Assembly (NCBI GenBank): GCA_023078555.1
Contig: CM041204.1
Span: forward strand, 3,502,430 to 3,566,429
Direction of reading: 5' to 3'
Length of the DNA stretch: 64,000 nt
Origin: Ulva prolifera
Taxonomy: Eukaryota > Chlorophyta > Ulvophyceae > Ulvales > Ulvaceae
Numbering within the stretch: position 1 is the stretch's first letter; each line of letters opens with the position of its first letter. The position numbers were made by a program, and so were the translations under genes. The notes beneath the pieces were generated by a model. That model was not told the DNA's origin. It saw only the letters and a list, made by a program, of their open reading frames with translations, and searched no databases. Positions 53,926-64,000 of this stretch are shown piece by piece.

Positions 53926-56900
53926 ATGCCCCGCAAGCGTGCTAAGACAACAGTCCCTAGTTCATCCGAATATATTCAATTAGCACACGGGTGGAAATTC
54001 TGCAACAAATGCGACGGCAGTTGGCAACGCAGTGATCATCTCCGACGACATCTGGGAAGTGATCAGCACATCACAGCTGCTCTCGAAGCTCGCAACCGTC
54101 CGGACCTTTTATATCCTGAACCTGACATTGTTACAGCTGTTGAGTGTAGGCGTTCGTATGATCTCCCCCCGCGCGGCCAGGCTGCGGCAGTCACTGAGCA
54201 AGGTTCAGAAGATGTAGCAGTGGGTTTGCCCGTGCTCCAAGCACACAGTGAACCTCTTGATTTACCGAAACCAGACGAGTCCCAGGATGATCCAACTGTC
54301 GGGCCAAATCTTCCCCAGTTGCCCGAGCATCTAGGAGACTGTATTGATGACCGGAATGAAGATGTGCCCTTGTCTTGGGAAGGGGATTGCGATGCACCGA
54401 ATGAGCCTGAAGTAGCCGAAGCCTGGGATATTGCCGATGGAGTGGATGTATACGCGGTGCGTTCATCTGGTTGAGCTGTTGATCAACCCACAACGCCTTA
54501 ATTGCGTTGCAGCAAACTCACCGCCTTGTTTCAGTGGCCAGCGATATGCTCCGCCAGTCAAGTTTTTATACTTATTGTCGCCTCCTCCCTCTGTCTCTGA
54601 TTGGGATGTGCTCCAGGATATTGATGACCTGGTGCAATTCGGGCTTGATGATTGCCGTGCCAGAGGTGGTGTCGATGTGGACGCCCTCATGAAAGCCGCC
54701 AGGGGGGCTGGCCTCAATGTTGCACCTGACATCAGCATGGAAGTTCTACGAGCTGAGCTTGAGAGTCAAATGGAATCGTCGCAAGGTTCCGATTCAGCCT
54801 CGGTTATGCGCGAGCCCCAGAAGGGCACGGTGCGTTGGTATCAGCAAAATGCAGACGAGCCTATCGCTGCCGGTGCCTCGGTTACGGTTAGGCAGGCTTG
54901 CTTTTGTATCGCAGCTCTTAAACTGCAAGGAGGCATCACTGTGGCTGCCGTTGACACCATGTGCCGCTTACTGGCTTGTGGTGGATTTTTACATCCCGAA
55001 GCCAACATCATGCCAAGGTTTGCATATGCTCCCTGCCGTGATGAGTTGTGGTGTTTTGTGTTGTGTGCTTTTGTTTACTGGCTACACGGGTACTTGTAGG
55101 GAACCCCCTCCCCCCCTGTCACGTGTGCAGGTCGGAACATATAGTCAAAGGGATATTGGGCCTTCAGAAGCCAGATGCTTATGGGTGGGACATGTGTGAT
55201 AACGGTCAGTGTCCTACCGTGTATGGGCCGCGGCTGCCAATGCCAGAACGCTGGTGCAGGCAAGGGGAGCGCTGCCGGCGCTGTGGGAACCTGCGGTTCC
55301 GGAAGCGTGGGCGCCAGATTCAGCCAGCCCGCAGGTACGGATCTCTGGTGTGTGTACGCATGCATGTCCACTGATGTGGCATGACGGCACGTTTGTTGCT
55401 GCAGTGCCTATATTTTAAAGCTTGGGGATGTAGTACGCCACCTCTTTGGTGTTCCAATGTTTGCAAAGTTTGCTGGGACACGGACTGAGGCATTGCTGAA
55501 CTCACCCTTTTACCAGCACATTGATCAGCTGCATGGCCACGCTGTATCTGGTCTCGCGTGTGGGACACCACCTGCTGCGACGTGTGGTGAGGCTGTTGAG
55601 GGACGGACCGTTGACGCAACATCTGCCGCCACGTCCACAAATCCGGCACCTTCGCCACAGACCGGCGCATCTCCATCGTCTCACGCCTCTGGTGCTGGCC
55701 CGTCTCGTGACACCCCTTTGGCAGCCCTGGCAGAGGATGAAGTCGACGCAGATCCAACTGATGAGGTCATGACAGGTGCTGGTGACTCTTTGACACTCAT
55801 GTTTGCGGTGTTTGTGGATGGAGTCCAACTGCAGCAACATGGTAGAGGCACAACTACCGTGATCGGCATCAAGTGTCTAGATTTGCCTGGATTCTTGGCC
55901 AATACTGACCTTGCATGTTATGCCCTCGCCTTCATTGGCGGTCCCAAGGAGCCCAGCAACCTGTCCGAGATCATGAGCATTATTCTGAAGCAGTTCAAAG
56001 ATCACGAACCTGTGGGTGAGAGGGATGACAAAGGTATATGTCCCCTACAATGATTGCCATTATTGTTTGTGTAGGTGGTGCCTGCATGTGCGATGCGCGA
56101 ACTCAGTTGCATGATCTCACTGCATGTTCGATAGCTGGGATATCTCTGCTTGTTGCTATATATAGCATATATACCTTATGGCTTCTCACTGTCCCTCAAC
56201 TGCAGGGAACTTTGTTGTACATGGCGCTCCCATCACTGTGTGGGACAGTCACAGGCAGGTAGAACGGAAAGTCTTCCCAATTCTCGTATTTGCATTCGCC
56301 GACACCCCCGCCAGACGAAGCTGGGCACTCACAACTGGCCATTCGGGGAACTCGGGCTGTGATAAGTGCTTCATTCGTGGGGTGCGAGAACTTCCCGATG
56401 GTACACCTCTTGGATGGAGCGCCTTCTGCGGGTATTACCGCGAGTGCCCAGCGGTGTACCTAGAGCCCGATCCCGTGGTAAGTCTCTCCGCATGCTATGT
56501 GTAGCAATGCCTTGTTTGAGGAGATTCAAGATGATGTCATATGCGATGTTTGCAACGTTAGGCGTTTGGCATAGTGTACTCTGCGGCTCCTCTCAACAGT
56601 GCTGGCATGTGTAACCTGAATGGACAAACACAACGGAAATGCTATGCAGCTCCCAGGTCGCCTCCGCGCAATGAGAACCAAAGTGAAATTGGGCACCAAC
56701 GGGCAGCCGGACTTGGCAGTTGTAGCCCGTCTTGTGGTCTCTGATGAGCAACATCGCCAGAGGAGCGACGATGCCGAGGCCATCACCAGGCTATGGAGCA
56801 ATAAGGTCCAATTGCCGTTGCAAGCGCGGGGAGGGGGGCAGCCTTCAGTGAATCCGAACACCAAGGAACAAAGGCGGCTGACTCGAGGTGCTGCGTGACC

Positions 56901-59032
56901 CCTACTTGTCTCGTTAGGTTGATTACTACGTTGCGCATTGACCCCATGGTGTTCACGAATCATGCATAGGTATGCTTGGACTCACCGTCCGTGTGTCAGA
57001 GTGTATTCGCCACAACTGCCATTACTGGGGTGCAACAGTGTCCAGTGAAATGGTTACATGTGCAGAGTGTGCTCAGAAGTGGGAGGAGCGTTACAAGGGC
57101 GCCAATGAAGAGCACAAGAAGACTGGATGTCGCGGCGTCAACCCGTTCCAGTCCAGTGGTCTTCGCTCTTACCAGTAAGTTGTTTGCCTCTTATACCATA
57201 CGCGGTGCATACATTCGGGTGCCTCTTGCGCAGTGTTGCATGTGGTGGTGGTTTGTGTAGTTACCAGCTCACCTTTGTGGATCCGATGTCTCACTCCATC
57301 TTGTACTCCTTGGCCAGAACGTTTTTGGAGCTGGTCTCCCACCCCAGGAATGGTTTCATCGTGGGCGGACAGATGTTTTCCCTTGATTTCAAACTGCAAA
57401 TCAAGCTGGACATCTTCGCCGAGAAGCTGGAGTACATCTCTGCCTACAACCGTCGCCCTCCGATACTCACTGGGTAACTTTCTTTTGTTTGAGTTCCTGC
57501 TGTCTGTGAACTGAACTTTTGTGTCTGCGATCTTGTACAAATGCATCGACTCAATTGCATGCAGGGACGTACCCATATCGAAGTGGCTCTTTGAAGAGCT
57601 CAATACATTTATCGAGATTACAGGAGCGATATGTTTTTACGTTGCAAGAGCCGAGATTCATCCCGGTATCTTGAAGATGTGGACACACCTCAGGAGATTC
57701 ACGCTTTACTTCTTGCATTACAGGCCCGGGCAGCACACCGAGGCTCAGATCCGTGCTGCCCAGCGCGAACTGTTCCAATTCGGAGAGTATGCAGAACGGT
57801 ACCTGAAGTGCAAGATGCTTACGTGTCTTGTGCACAGGTGCTTCGCCCACATTCCTGACCAGGTGAGTGGGACTTTGCCAGGAGCGTTTTTACGAGAGGA
57901 CTGGGGAGAACGCCTTGTGCGGCACACGAAGGGAAGGATTACCGGCCACAACACAAAAGAGACGGAACGAGCAGCTGCCGGAGTCTGCCTTGACGAAATG
58001 TCTCTGCGGATCACTCAGAAGAAGTATCCCGGAGTGGACGGGCCCCTGCTTGCAATCAGACCGCACGGTAGTACAAGGCCTCAAGACAGCGGTGACGATT
58101 ACGGGACCCTTCTGCATTCTCTGTGGCCAGCGTACACCGGAGAAGATAATGATGAGGTGTGTTCCATTTGCAGTTGCAGCTGGCGGAACTTTGATGTGTT
58201 GTAGCGCTGGGTTGGCATCTGCCTGAACACATCGGCAAACCATCCCTCTTGCTATATAGCATTCCAGTTCTGTGCATGTACCTATGCAAAAATACTTGGT
58301 CTCACCGATCGATGAATGCAGGAAACGCGGTTGGCTCGCGTGCTTCGCCTTATGAAGGACAGGAGTGGCCGGGGGCACCAGGTGCAGGGCGAGTTGGCTA
58401 TAGCTGGCAAGCTGACCGCTGAGCACATCACCGGAACCTGGAATGCAGAAGCTGGGGAGAGGGAGTACCCTGGGGACATTATCCCTACCGTGTCGGTGTC
58501 GGACACAGCAACCATCCAATCAGGTGCCTTTCTAATCCGCACGATGGAAGGCAGTTCTTCGTTCAAACGTACGCACACCGATCATTATGTATACATCCCC
58601 TTCCACTCAGGGTCTGGTCACAATGCGTGTGTGATGCGTGTTGAGCAGTTGATCTTGATCAAACACAAGGGTATGGGCTGGCGGAATGGGGAGGCCCGTA
58701 TAGCTGTGGGCATGCTATGGGACCACCTGGCAATCAGGCGTGGGGCTGGCCTGGAAGTAGAGTTCAACGACGATCCCAGTAGGGGAGCTTGTAGTGTCCC
58801 CCGAGCCCTTCAGCTCACTCCTACAAGGAAGGCGATGGGCTATCAGCATGCTGTGTTTGTCCGGCAAATACATTGCCCGTGTGTTTACATTCCCGATCCC
58901 ACTGGTGATATGTTCATGACTGTCAGCAAGATGGGATACCATGGTAGAAAAGACTTGTTATGGAAGGCTATTTGTGGTCAGCCTGTGGAACAGGCGGAGA
59001 AGGAGAGGTGGGAGATCTCCCGATCGGTGTAA
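53926..59032 (+). CDS. Tnp2/Plavaka-like (CACTA superfamily) transposase, intron-rich
   Basis: ATG 53926 opens a basic N-terminus with a C2H2 finger (CNKCDGSWQRSDHLRRHLGSDQH). Exons with agreeing phase are 53926-54456, 54617-55017, 55131-55334, 55405-56033 and 56206-56477. Further exons, less exactly bounded, lie at about 56635-56800, 57039-57174, 57261-57473, 57565-58156 and 58322-59032 (TAA). Domain landmarks are a Cys knuckle (MCDNGQCP ... RCRRCGNLRF), FVDGVQ (first Asp), GGPKEPSNL, FADTPA (second Asp) with GCDKC, YVDPMSH-like VDPMSHS (third Asp), and a DUF4218-like stretch (LFEELNTFIEITGAICFYVA, FGEYAERYLKCKML). It should cut and paste a DNA element in the nucleus. The exon covering about 56500-56600 is unresolved. 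No frameshift is needed elsewhere, so it may be functional. Confidence 0.75.
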
Positions 59033-59575
59033 CTTTATACAGTTATCGGCTTGGTTTCGCAATGTATACCTGAGTAGCTACTATCTAGATTCTTTTATTT
59101 GTCTATTCCACTAACCGACGCAGCACTGAATATTTTGTTTTTCGAGCTAGTACACCGACTGCAGTACCATGTACGATTATCAATTGTGTATACAGTGACA
59201 CATGATGCACCAAGGCTTTCATTTGCTTTATCATGGCCGTTGCAACCATGGGGGGCACCTGTACACATGTACCAGTGACTCTCATGTGTCTACCTGCGGA
59301 AAACCGGGCAATTAAACAGTGGATGACATAAAAAGGGAAACAACAGTCATCTCATACTCATAAGTTAAAGGTTGTGTTGAGCTTCTAGCACAACTGTGAC
59401 AGCTACGACGTGCACTGGGTATATTGCATGCATGCATTCGCAGGTTTAGGCCCGATTGCCGGCGTGCGCCCTAGCTGATGTACACATCTCACAACACAAC
59501 TGTTGTCGTCAATTGCGCTACTGCGCACTTTCCACAAGTAGCGAGATCGTTCGCTTTGCTGGAAACTTGCTAGCC

Positions 59576-61208
59576 ATGTCCGACGCAATGGCCGACACCG
59601 TCGGCGCGCATCAGTTGACTTCATTGATGCTCGTGATTGACGGGAAGCGGTGTCAGTTCCCTGTCCGGAAGCCCAAAAAACAGTCTATTGATGATTTTAT
59701 GATCAAAGTGCGCGGCGAGTTCATTAGGAGAGTAAGTGCATGCACAAGTCGGCCATATCACAGCGTCGTTGGATACCCAGCCCTGGAAGATGCTAGCATC
59801 GAGGACATTTTCGAGGAGGTGTACCAGATTCCCTACGAGAATGAGGATCCTTGGCTTCTCCAGCGCGACAAGATGGCCGGGGTGATATTCCTGCAGTCCC
59901 CCAGGACCTCCGCAAACACCGATCATCGGAATCAAAGCAGCAAGTCGACTAATAGTAGTCAGAAAGCACAGAGACTCGCATCAAAGGTCCTTTTCTTTCT
60001 TCGGGCTCCCGTGTGTCGCTGGCCACGTTGTCTGGCAGGTTGTTATTTAGGGCTCTGCGCGCCTACGTTGACAACGACGATTAGCTTCTGAATAGTAATT
60101 TTTTCGTTTCGCAGGCAGAAGAAACCATGAACGACAGCTTCCAAATGTTCATGCCGCGCATCAGCATTACCGCTTTCATCTACCTTGTCGTTCACCTGGG
60201 CATCGCGTTGATCGTGAAGACACCGTCCCTGTGCATCGGTGCCGTCATGTCCCACAAAGTCCGGAGCATGCTGATGAAACCAGATGTAAAGGCGTGGGCT
60301 ATGCCCGACAATATCGACGACACTGATGTGGGGTCCTTGATACCTGCGCCACCCACATATGTACAGGATAGACGCACACTGAACAATTATAATTGTTCAT
60401 TGTGTATACTTATGCAGACGTCGAACGAATGTGTTCATGCAGGATTACGAGGGACTTGCGCAGCTGCGGAATGGGTGGGCTATCAAGAAGGTCAAGAGCA
60501 GGGTGATCCGTATGGTTTACCTGTACATTAGGCGCCGCAGTATTCTTGACCAGAGGCCTGAAGTCGCAGCCGATGCAAAAGGTGCGCTGAAGCACCTTTC
60601 CAAGAAGTATGACACGGACAACAGGCGGAAGGCTCAGGCATCCTCAGACCTGTTGTTCCTGTCCTGGGCTTACATAATGCGGGGAGACGGGAAGCTGCAG
60701 AAGATCCTACACGAGTCTGAGTGCTTGACAGGGGAAGAGATCCAAGCTGTCTTGAAACAGTTTGACAACATCTTCACCAAAATAACCAAGACCGACATTG
60801 CCACGTTGGCCAAGACGTTCAGGGAAAACCTCCGAGCTCACGTAATGGGTCTCGTTGCATCCAAGAAGACACAGAAGGTATGAATACCGCTCGTGATCTG
60901 CAGCATGCTGGCAGTACACTGCAGTGTACTACCACAGAATACTCAACAGAATGAAACGTATGACCCTGCCATCACCAACACGACGGTGTTGTCTCAACAT
61001 GCGCAGTGGCGTGCATTCATCGATAGGCATTCACCAGAATATAGTGTAGGCAGTTCGCTTTCTATTTAGCTTCTTCGCAGAGACATTGCGGCAAGATCCC
61101 AGCTTTGAGCTGAGTGCGTGCCTCGAGAAGGCACGCCTCGTGGACTTCCGACAATTGAAGTCCTATCCGCCAACCTGGGGTACGCTGAGCAACAACACTA
61201 CAAGGACG
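59576..61208 (+). CDS. Unknown protein downstream of the transposase, at least four exons
   Basis: Exons 59576-59986, 60115-60360, 60443-60877 and probably 61083-61208 all join in phase 0, with AAG|GTCC, TAT|GTACAG and AAG|GTATGA donors. The product is at least 400 residues. The N-terminus is acidic (YPALEDASIEDIFEEVYQIP), exon 2 has a hydrophobic run (ISITAFIYLVVHLGIALIV) and exon 3 is Lys/Arg-rich and helical (KVKSRVIRMVYLYIRRR; LKHLSKKYDTDNRRKAQASS). I do not recognise a domain. It follows the transposase by 540 bp on the same strand, so it may be the element's accessory gene, or a host gene. The 3' end beyond 61208 was not found. Confidence 0.5.
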
Positions 61209-61347
61209 GTAGGCAGGTCGGCGTGTACACTCGCGACACATGTTTTGCTCGCTGGCACATTCGCGCACTGTTCACGCACTCTTCAGACACATTCCGTATC
61301 TGCGTGAAGTGCGTGCCAAAAATGTAGGTGAGATGTGTTAGCGGAGT

Positions 61348-61533
61348 GTTGTGGTGGTGCGCACCTGCAGCGCACCTCGTTGAGGAAATGCACATGCCGC
61401 GACCGCGCTTTCACGCTCCTACGAACAGCATATTATTTGTGTTGTGGTGGTGCGCACCTGCAGCGCACCTCATGGAGCGAAATGCACATGCCGCGAACGC
61501 GCTTTCACGCTCCTTTGAACAGCATATTTTTTG
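61348..61533. repeat. 93-bp tandem duplication
   Basis: GTTGTGGTGGTGCGCACCTG starts at 61348 and again at 61441; the copies (61348-61440 and 61441-61533) differ at a handful of positions. Confidence 0.9.
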
Positions 61534-62685
61534 CTGGGCTGAGTGCGCTCGTCGTGCGCATTGTGCCGCCAGAGCCACTATCAGCCGAGCTCCACTGGAA
61601 CGCGCATCTACACTCCTTCGGCGTGTACATGCTGGATGCACATCTCCTCTTTACAGCGTGCCCTGCGCCACGCCCGTCGTTGCATTCGTAGCTGGCTCAA
61701 GGTGGCATACTCTCGCGGCTCTCGGGCAAATGCCACCTTTTGATAATGTCAAATGCACTGTAGCTTAAGGAGAAGCTTTGTATGCGCCGCTGTGGTACAG
61801 GGCCCCAATCCGCGCAGCAGTCGACACAGCTGCAGGTGCGTATTCCGCCTCGTACGGAGTGCAAACGACGATTAGCGCAGAATTCCGAGACAGTATCCTA
61901 ACCTGTTGTGCCCTGTTCCGAGCTGCACGGTGCCCGAGGTCCTTGATCGTATCTGTTGCTGAGGGGGTCTCTATAGCTACGGCGGTATGGGATGCAGTAT
62001 TTGCTTCACCACCAGCTGTCGTATGTACAGCGATAATCCCTGCGGTATCCGCAATAGTATCTGCGGTGACCTCAGCTGGACGAGTATACAAGGATCCTTT
62101 ATCGTTAGTCAATTACCTGGCATGCTTAAATGCTTCACACTTGCAGGCACCGTGTCTGTAGACACCAAGACAGGGACCATCCTTGTTGTGCCACTGATGA
62201 CATGGGTGTATTTGTATGTATTCGATGTTGCTTTGCAACAGTAGGTGCACTAGTGAAGGACTGTGGTTATTGGCCACTATCCTACAGTGTAACGATACTT
62301 CCATTCACCATCTAGCTGCGCATGCAAACAGATACCGCATTCAATGGCTGTGCAGTGCTGGGATGCAGTCCTATATTTGCTGAATGCTTGATTGATTTTG
62401 ATGTTTAGCTAGCTGAGTGCTACTTGGAACCAGTCTCGGATGTTTGTAAATTTTTGCACTGACTGTGGCAGCATGGTTGAAGAGCGTGGTCGAGTCCATA
62501 TACAGAACAATCAAATCCAGCTGGCATGCATACTAGACAGCGAGTACCACGTGGTTCATATATTATAATATACTCGAAAGACCGTTGGCCGCGATTCCAG
62601 GACACAACCAGCAACAATTACTGTCAAGCACGGTCTGCCAAAGCCACTGGGCATACTTATTACAAAGACCTGCAGCAGCATGCGA
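61534..62685. other. Gene-poor stretch between unknown genes 2 and 3
   Basis: 3' flanks of two convergent genes. Both strands stay open between 61770 and 62110 because of GCxGTATCC/GCAGTA-like imperfect repeats, but no splice-consistent exon or domain is visible. Confidence 0.35.
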
Positions 62686-63879
62686 TCAACGGCTGCGACT
62701 GCGAGAGTGGGCCTGCACCGGTGTCTGTCTCCTAGTAAACAGCTGAACAGGTTGGCGCTGAGCCCCATAATCATCAAGGCCTGGCGTCCTAACTAGATTA
62801 CTAAAAAATTCATAGAAACCCGGATCCACGACATCTTCGTGAGGTGGCTGCACAGGGCAGTTGCTGAGTTCTCTGTCCGGCCACAGTATCCCCCCTTCCG
62901 TATGCAGCTCCCCTTCTTCTAGGTGCTGGCCCCAAGAGCATCCCATAAGCAACACCATCCTGCAAACACCTCAACATTATAGTCCTTTGTGGAGTTGGCA
63001 GTGCCACAGGATTAAGAAGGAGCATGACGGTGAAGCACACCCGTCGGGTCGATACGATCCGCGCAGAAGCAGACACCTCAAGGCGTGCGCCCCAGCCGCA
63101 TCCTCTTCCTCAAAGGCGCTGAGTGCCTCTTCCAGAAATCCATCCATCGTGCATAAATCTTCAAACATCCACCGTGGATGCTTCACCAGCACGCGGCACA
63201 GGAATTCATCAGGGGGGTCGTGCTCGGGTACTGCACTGGAGCCCTGTTGTCGTGTAGCCCCGATTCCCCCTTCCTGTCGCCGCAAAGGGTGGCGGTTCCG
63301 GAGAACGTGGAATTGTAGATGACTGGCGTCTACGCCCACGTAGACGCCAGTCATACGCCCTGACAATACCGGCAGGAACCTGCGGATCACATCCGTAGTC
63401 CGGATGACCCACTGATTGCAGGCAGCAACGTTCCCCGCAATGGCCCCAGGTGCCATCGCACGGAGGTCAATGAATAGATTGCATCTTGTATCCGCCATGG
63501 CCTCGAATATGTGCGGGGTGGGACGCCGATTGCGGGCAAGGTGCTGGATGGCTGAATGGACGGTGTACGCAACCGACGGGGTCATAATCACATTAGGGGC
63601 CTCGTGTGTGCGCCCTTGAGCCTCGCACTCGTCCACATCAATATCTTCCTGGACGTAGTACATCCCCCACCGTGCTCGGGCCTCTGGGGAGCTCAGCACT
63701 ACTGGCTCCTCCATGACCCAATCTCTGTTGGACCATCCTGGGAAAACATACTGTTCCCCTCCCTCGTCCACATAAATGGGAGCCTCTTGTATCAAGCGTG
63801 CTACATCGTACTCCCTATTGTACTGTTTGGACGGTACTTTCGAAATGGAGCCCATTGGTGTGAATGTATTAGCGTTCAC
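62686..63879 (-). CDS. Unknown protein, two exons, convergent to the transposase cluster
   Basis: Exon 1 63879-63077 and exon 2 62959-62686 join in phase 2 (GAG|GTGTCT donor, TTTGCAG acceptor), giving about 358 residues. The protein is acidic, with no membrane segment or signal peptide visible. Notable parts are APIYVDEGGEQYVFPGW, WGMYYVQEDIDVDE, MTGVYVGVDASHLQFHVL and a C-terminal WPDRELSNC ... FYEFFSNLVRTPGLDD. I do not recognise a family. The start is the first Met of the frame. It could be a third gene carried by the transposon on the opposite strand or an unrelated host gene. Confidence 0.5.
63319..63354. repeat. Hairpin within coding sequence, 16-bp perfect arms
   Basis: ATGACTGGCGTCTACG pairs perfectly with CGTAGACGCCAGTCAT across a 4-base loop, inside exon 1 of the minus-strand gene (codons for MTGVYVGVDASH). 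Confidence 0.85.
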
Positions 63880-64000
63880 TGGAAACTAGCTAGCGATCAG
63901 CCTGTCGAATACGTCAAGTCGCCGTCAAATCTGGCTACCTCTGGCACATCCGCGCGTCAGGTACGATGTTACTGTAATTGTGTTACTGCCTCGTTGGAGT
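63880..64000. other. Spacer upstream of the minus-strand gene
   Basis: Presumed promoter side; nothing else seen before the window ends. Confidence 0.3.

Overview
This window looks like nuclear DNA of a green alga (Chlorophyta, possibly trebouxiophyte-like). Genes are intron-rich. Splice donors are mostly GTGCG(T/C), GTGAGT or GTAAGT and acceptors end in GCAG or TGTAG. The host genes include a plant-type histone acetyltransferase, SKP1/BTB-like plus LRR proteins and a cytochrome P450. The repeats include a Ty1/copia element, an RLE-type LINE and a Tnp2-like DNA transposon. No rRNA, confident tRNA, CRISPR or bacterial operon is visible. Species is inference only; exon ends come from reading splice motifs, reading phase and protein similarity by eye.

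Layout. 0-10.6 kb: a minus-strand P450 gene (3.8-7.4 kb) flanked by two diverged direct repeats (about 1.0-1.7 and 8.6-9.5 kb), two short T-depleted elements bounded by direct repeats, and a truncated LINE 3' end. 12.5-16.8 kb: a decayed minus-strand LRR paralogue, a fragment of a HAC-like acetyltransferase, then nested LINE fragments with a 35-bp G run. 18.3-20.6 kb: an Ala/Pro-rich plus-strand gene of unknown role. 20.7-26.2 kb: no confident gene, but notable palindromes. 26.2-29.3 kb: a divergent CBP/p300-HAC type acetyltransferase with a complete PHD finger. 31.9-36.3 kb: the intact three-exon LRR paralogue. 36.3-40.8 kb: gene-poor, with a 20-bp periodic array and a C34 tract.

40.86-53.0 kb is a transposon nest. 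A non-LTR retrotransposon (C2H2 finger, RT, RLE endonuclease, minus strand) is split by a plus-strand copia element with near-identical 353-bp LTRs and a CCTGG target duplication. Removing copia and one TSD copy leaves the LINE ORF in frame. A ladder of 5'-truncated LINE 3' ends follows. 53.0-63.9 kb: a long palindrome starting with CACTA, a 206-bp tandem repeat, then three intron-containing genes: a Tnp2/Plavaka-like transposase with a C2H2 finger, a second plus-strand gene of unknown function, and a minus-strand gene of unknown function. They may form one large multi-gene DNA transposon, which is the most promising candidate for an undescribed system here.

The host genes share no obvious pathway. 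The two LRR genes are paralogues, and the acetyltransferase and its fragment are paralogous pieces, which points to local duplication followed by decay and transposon invasion.
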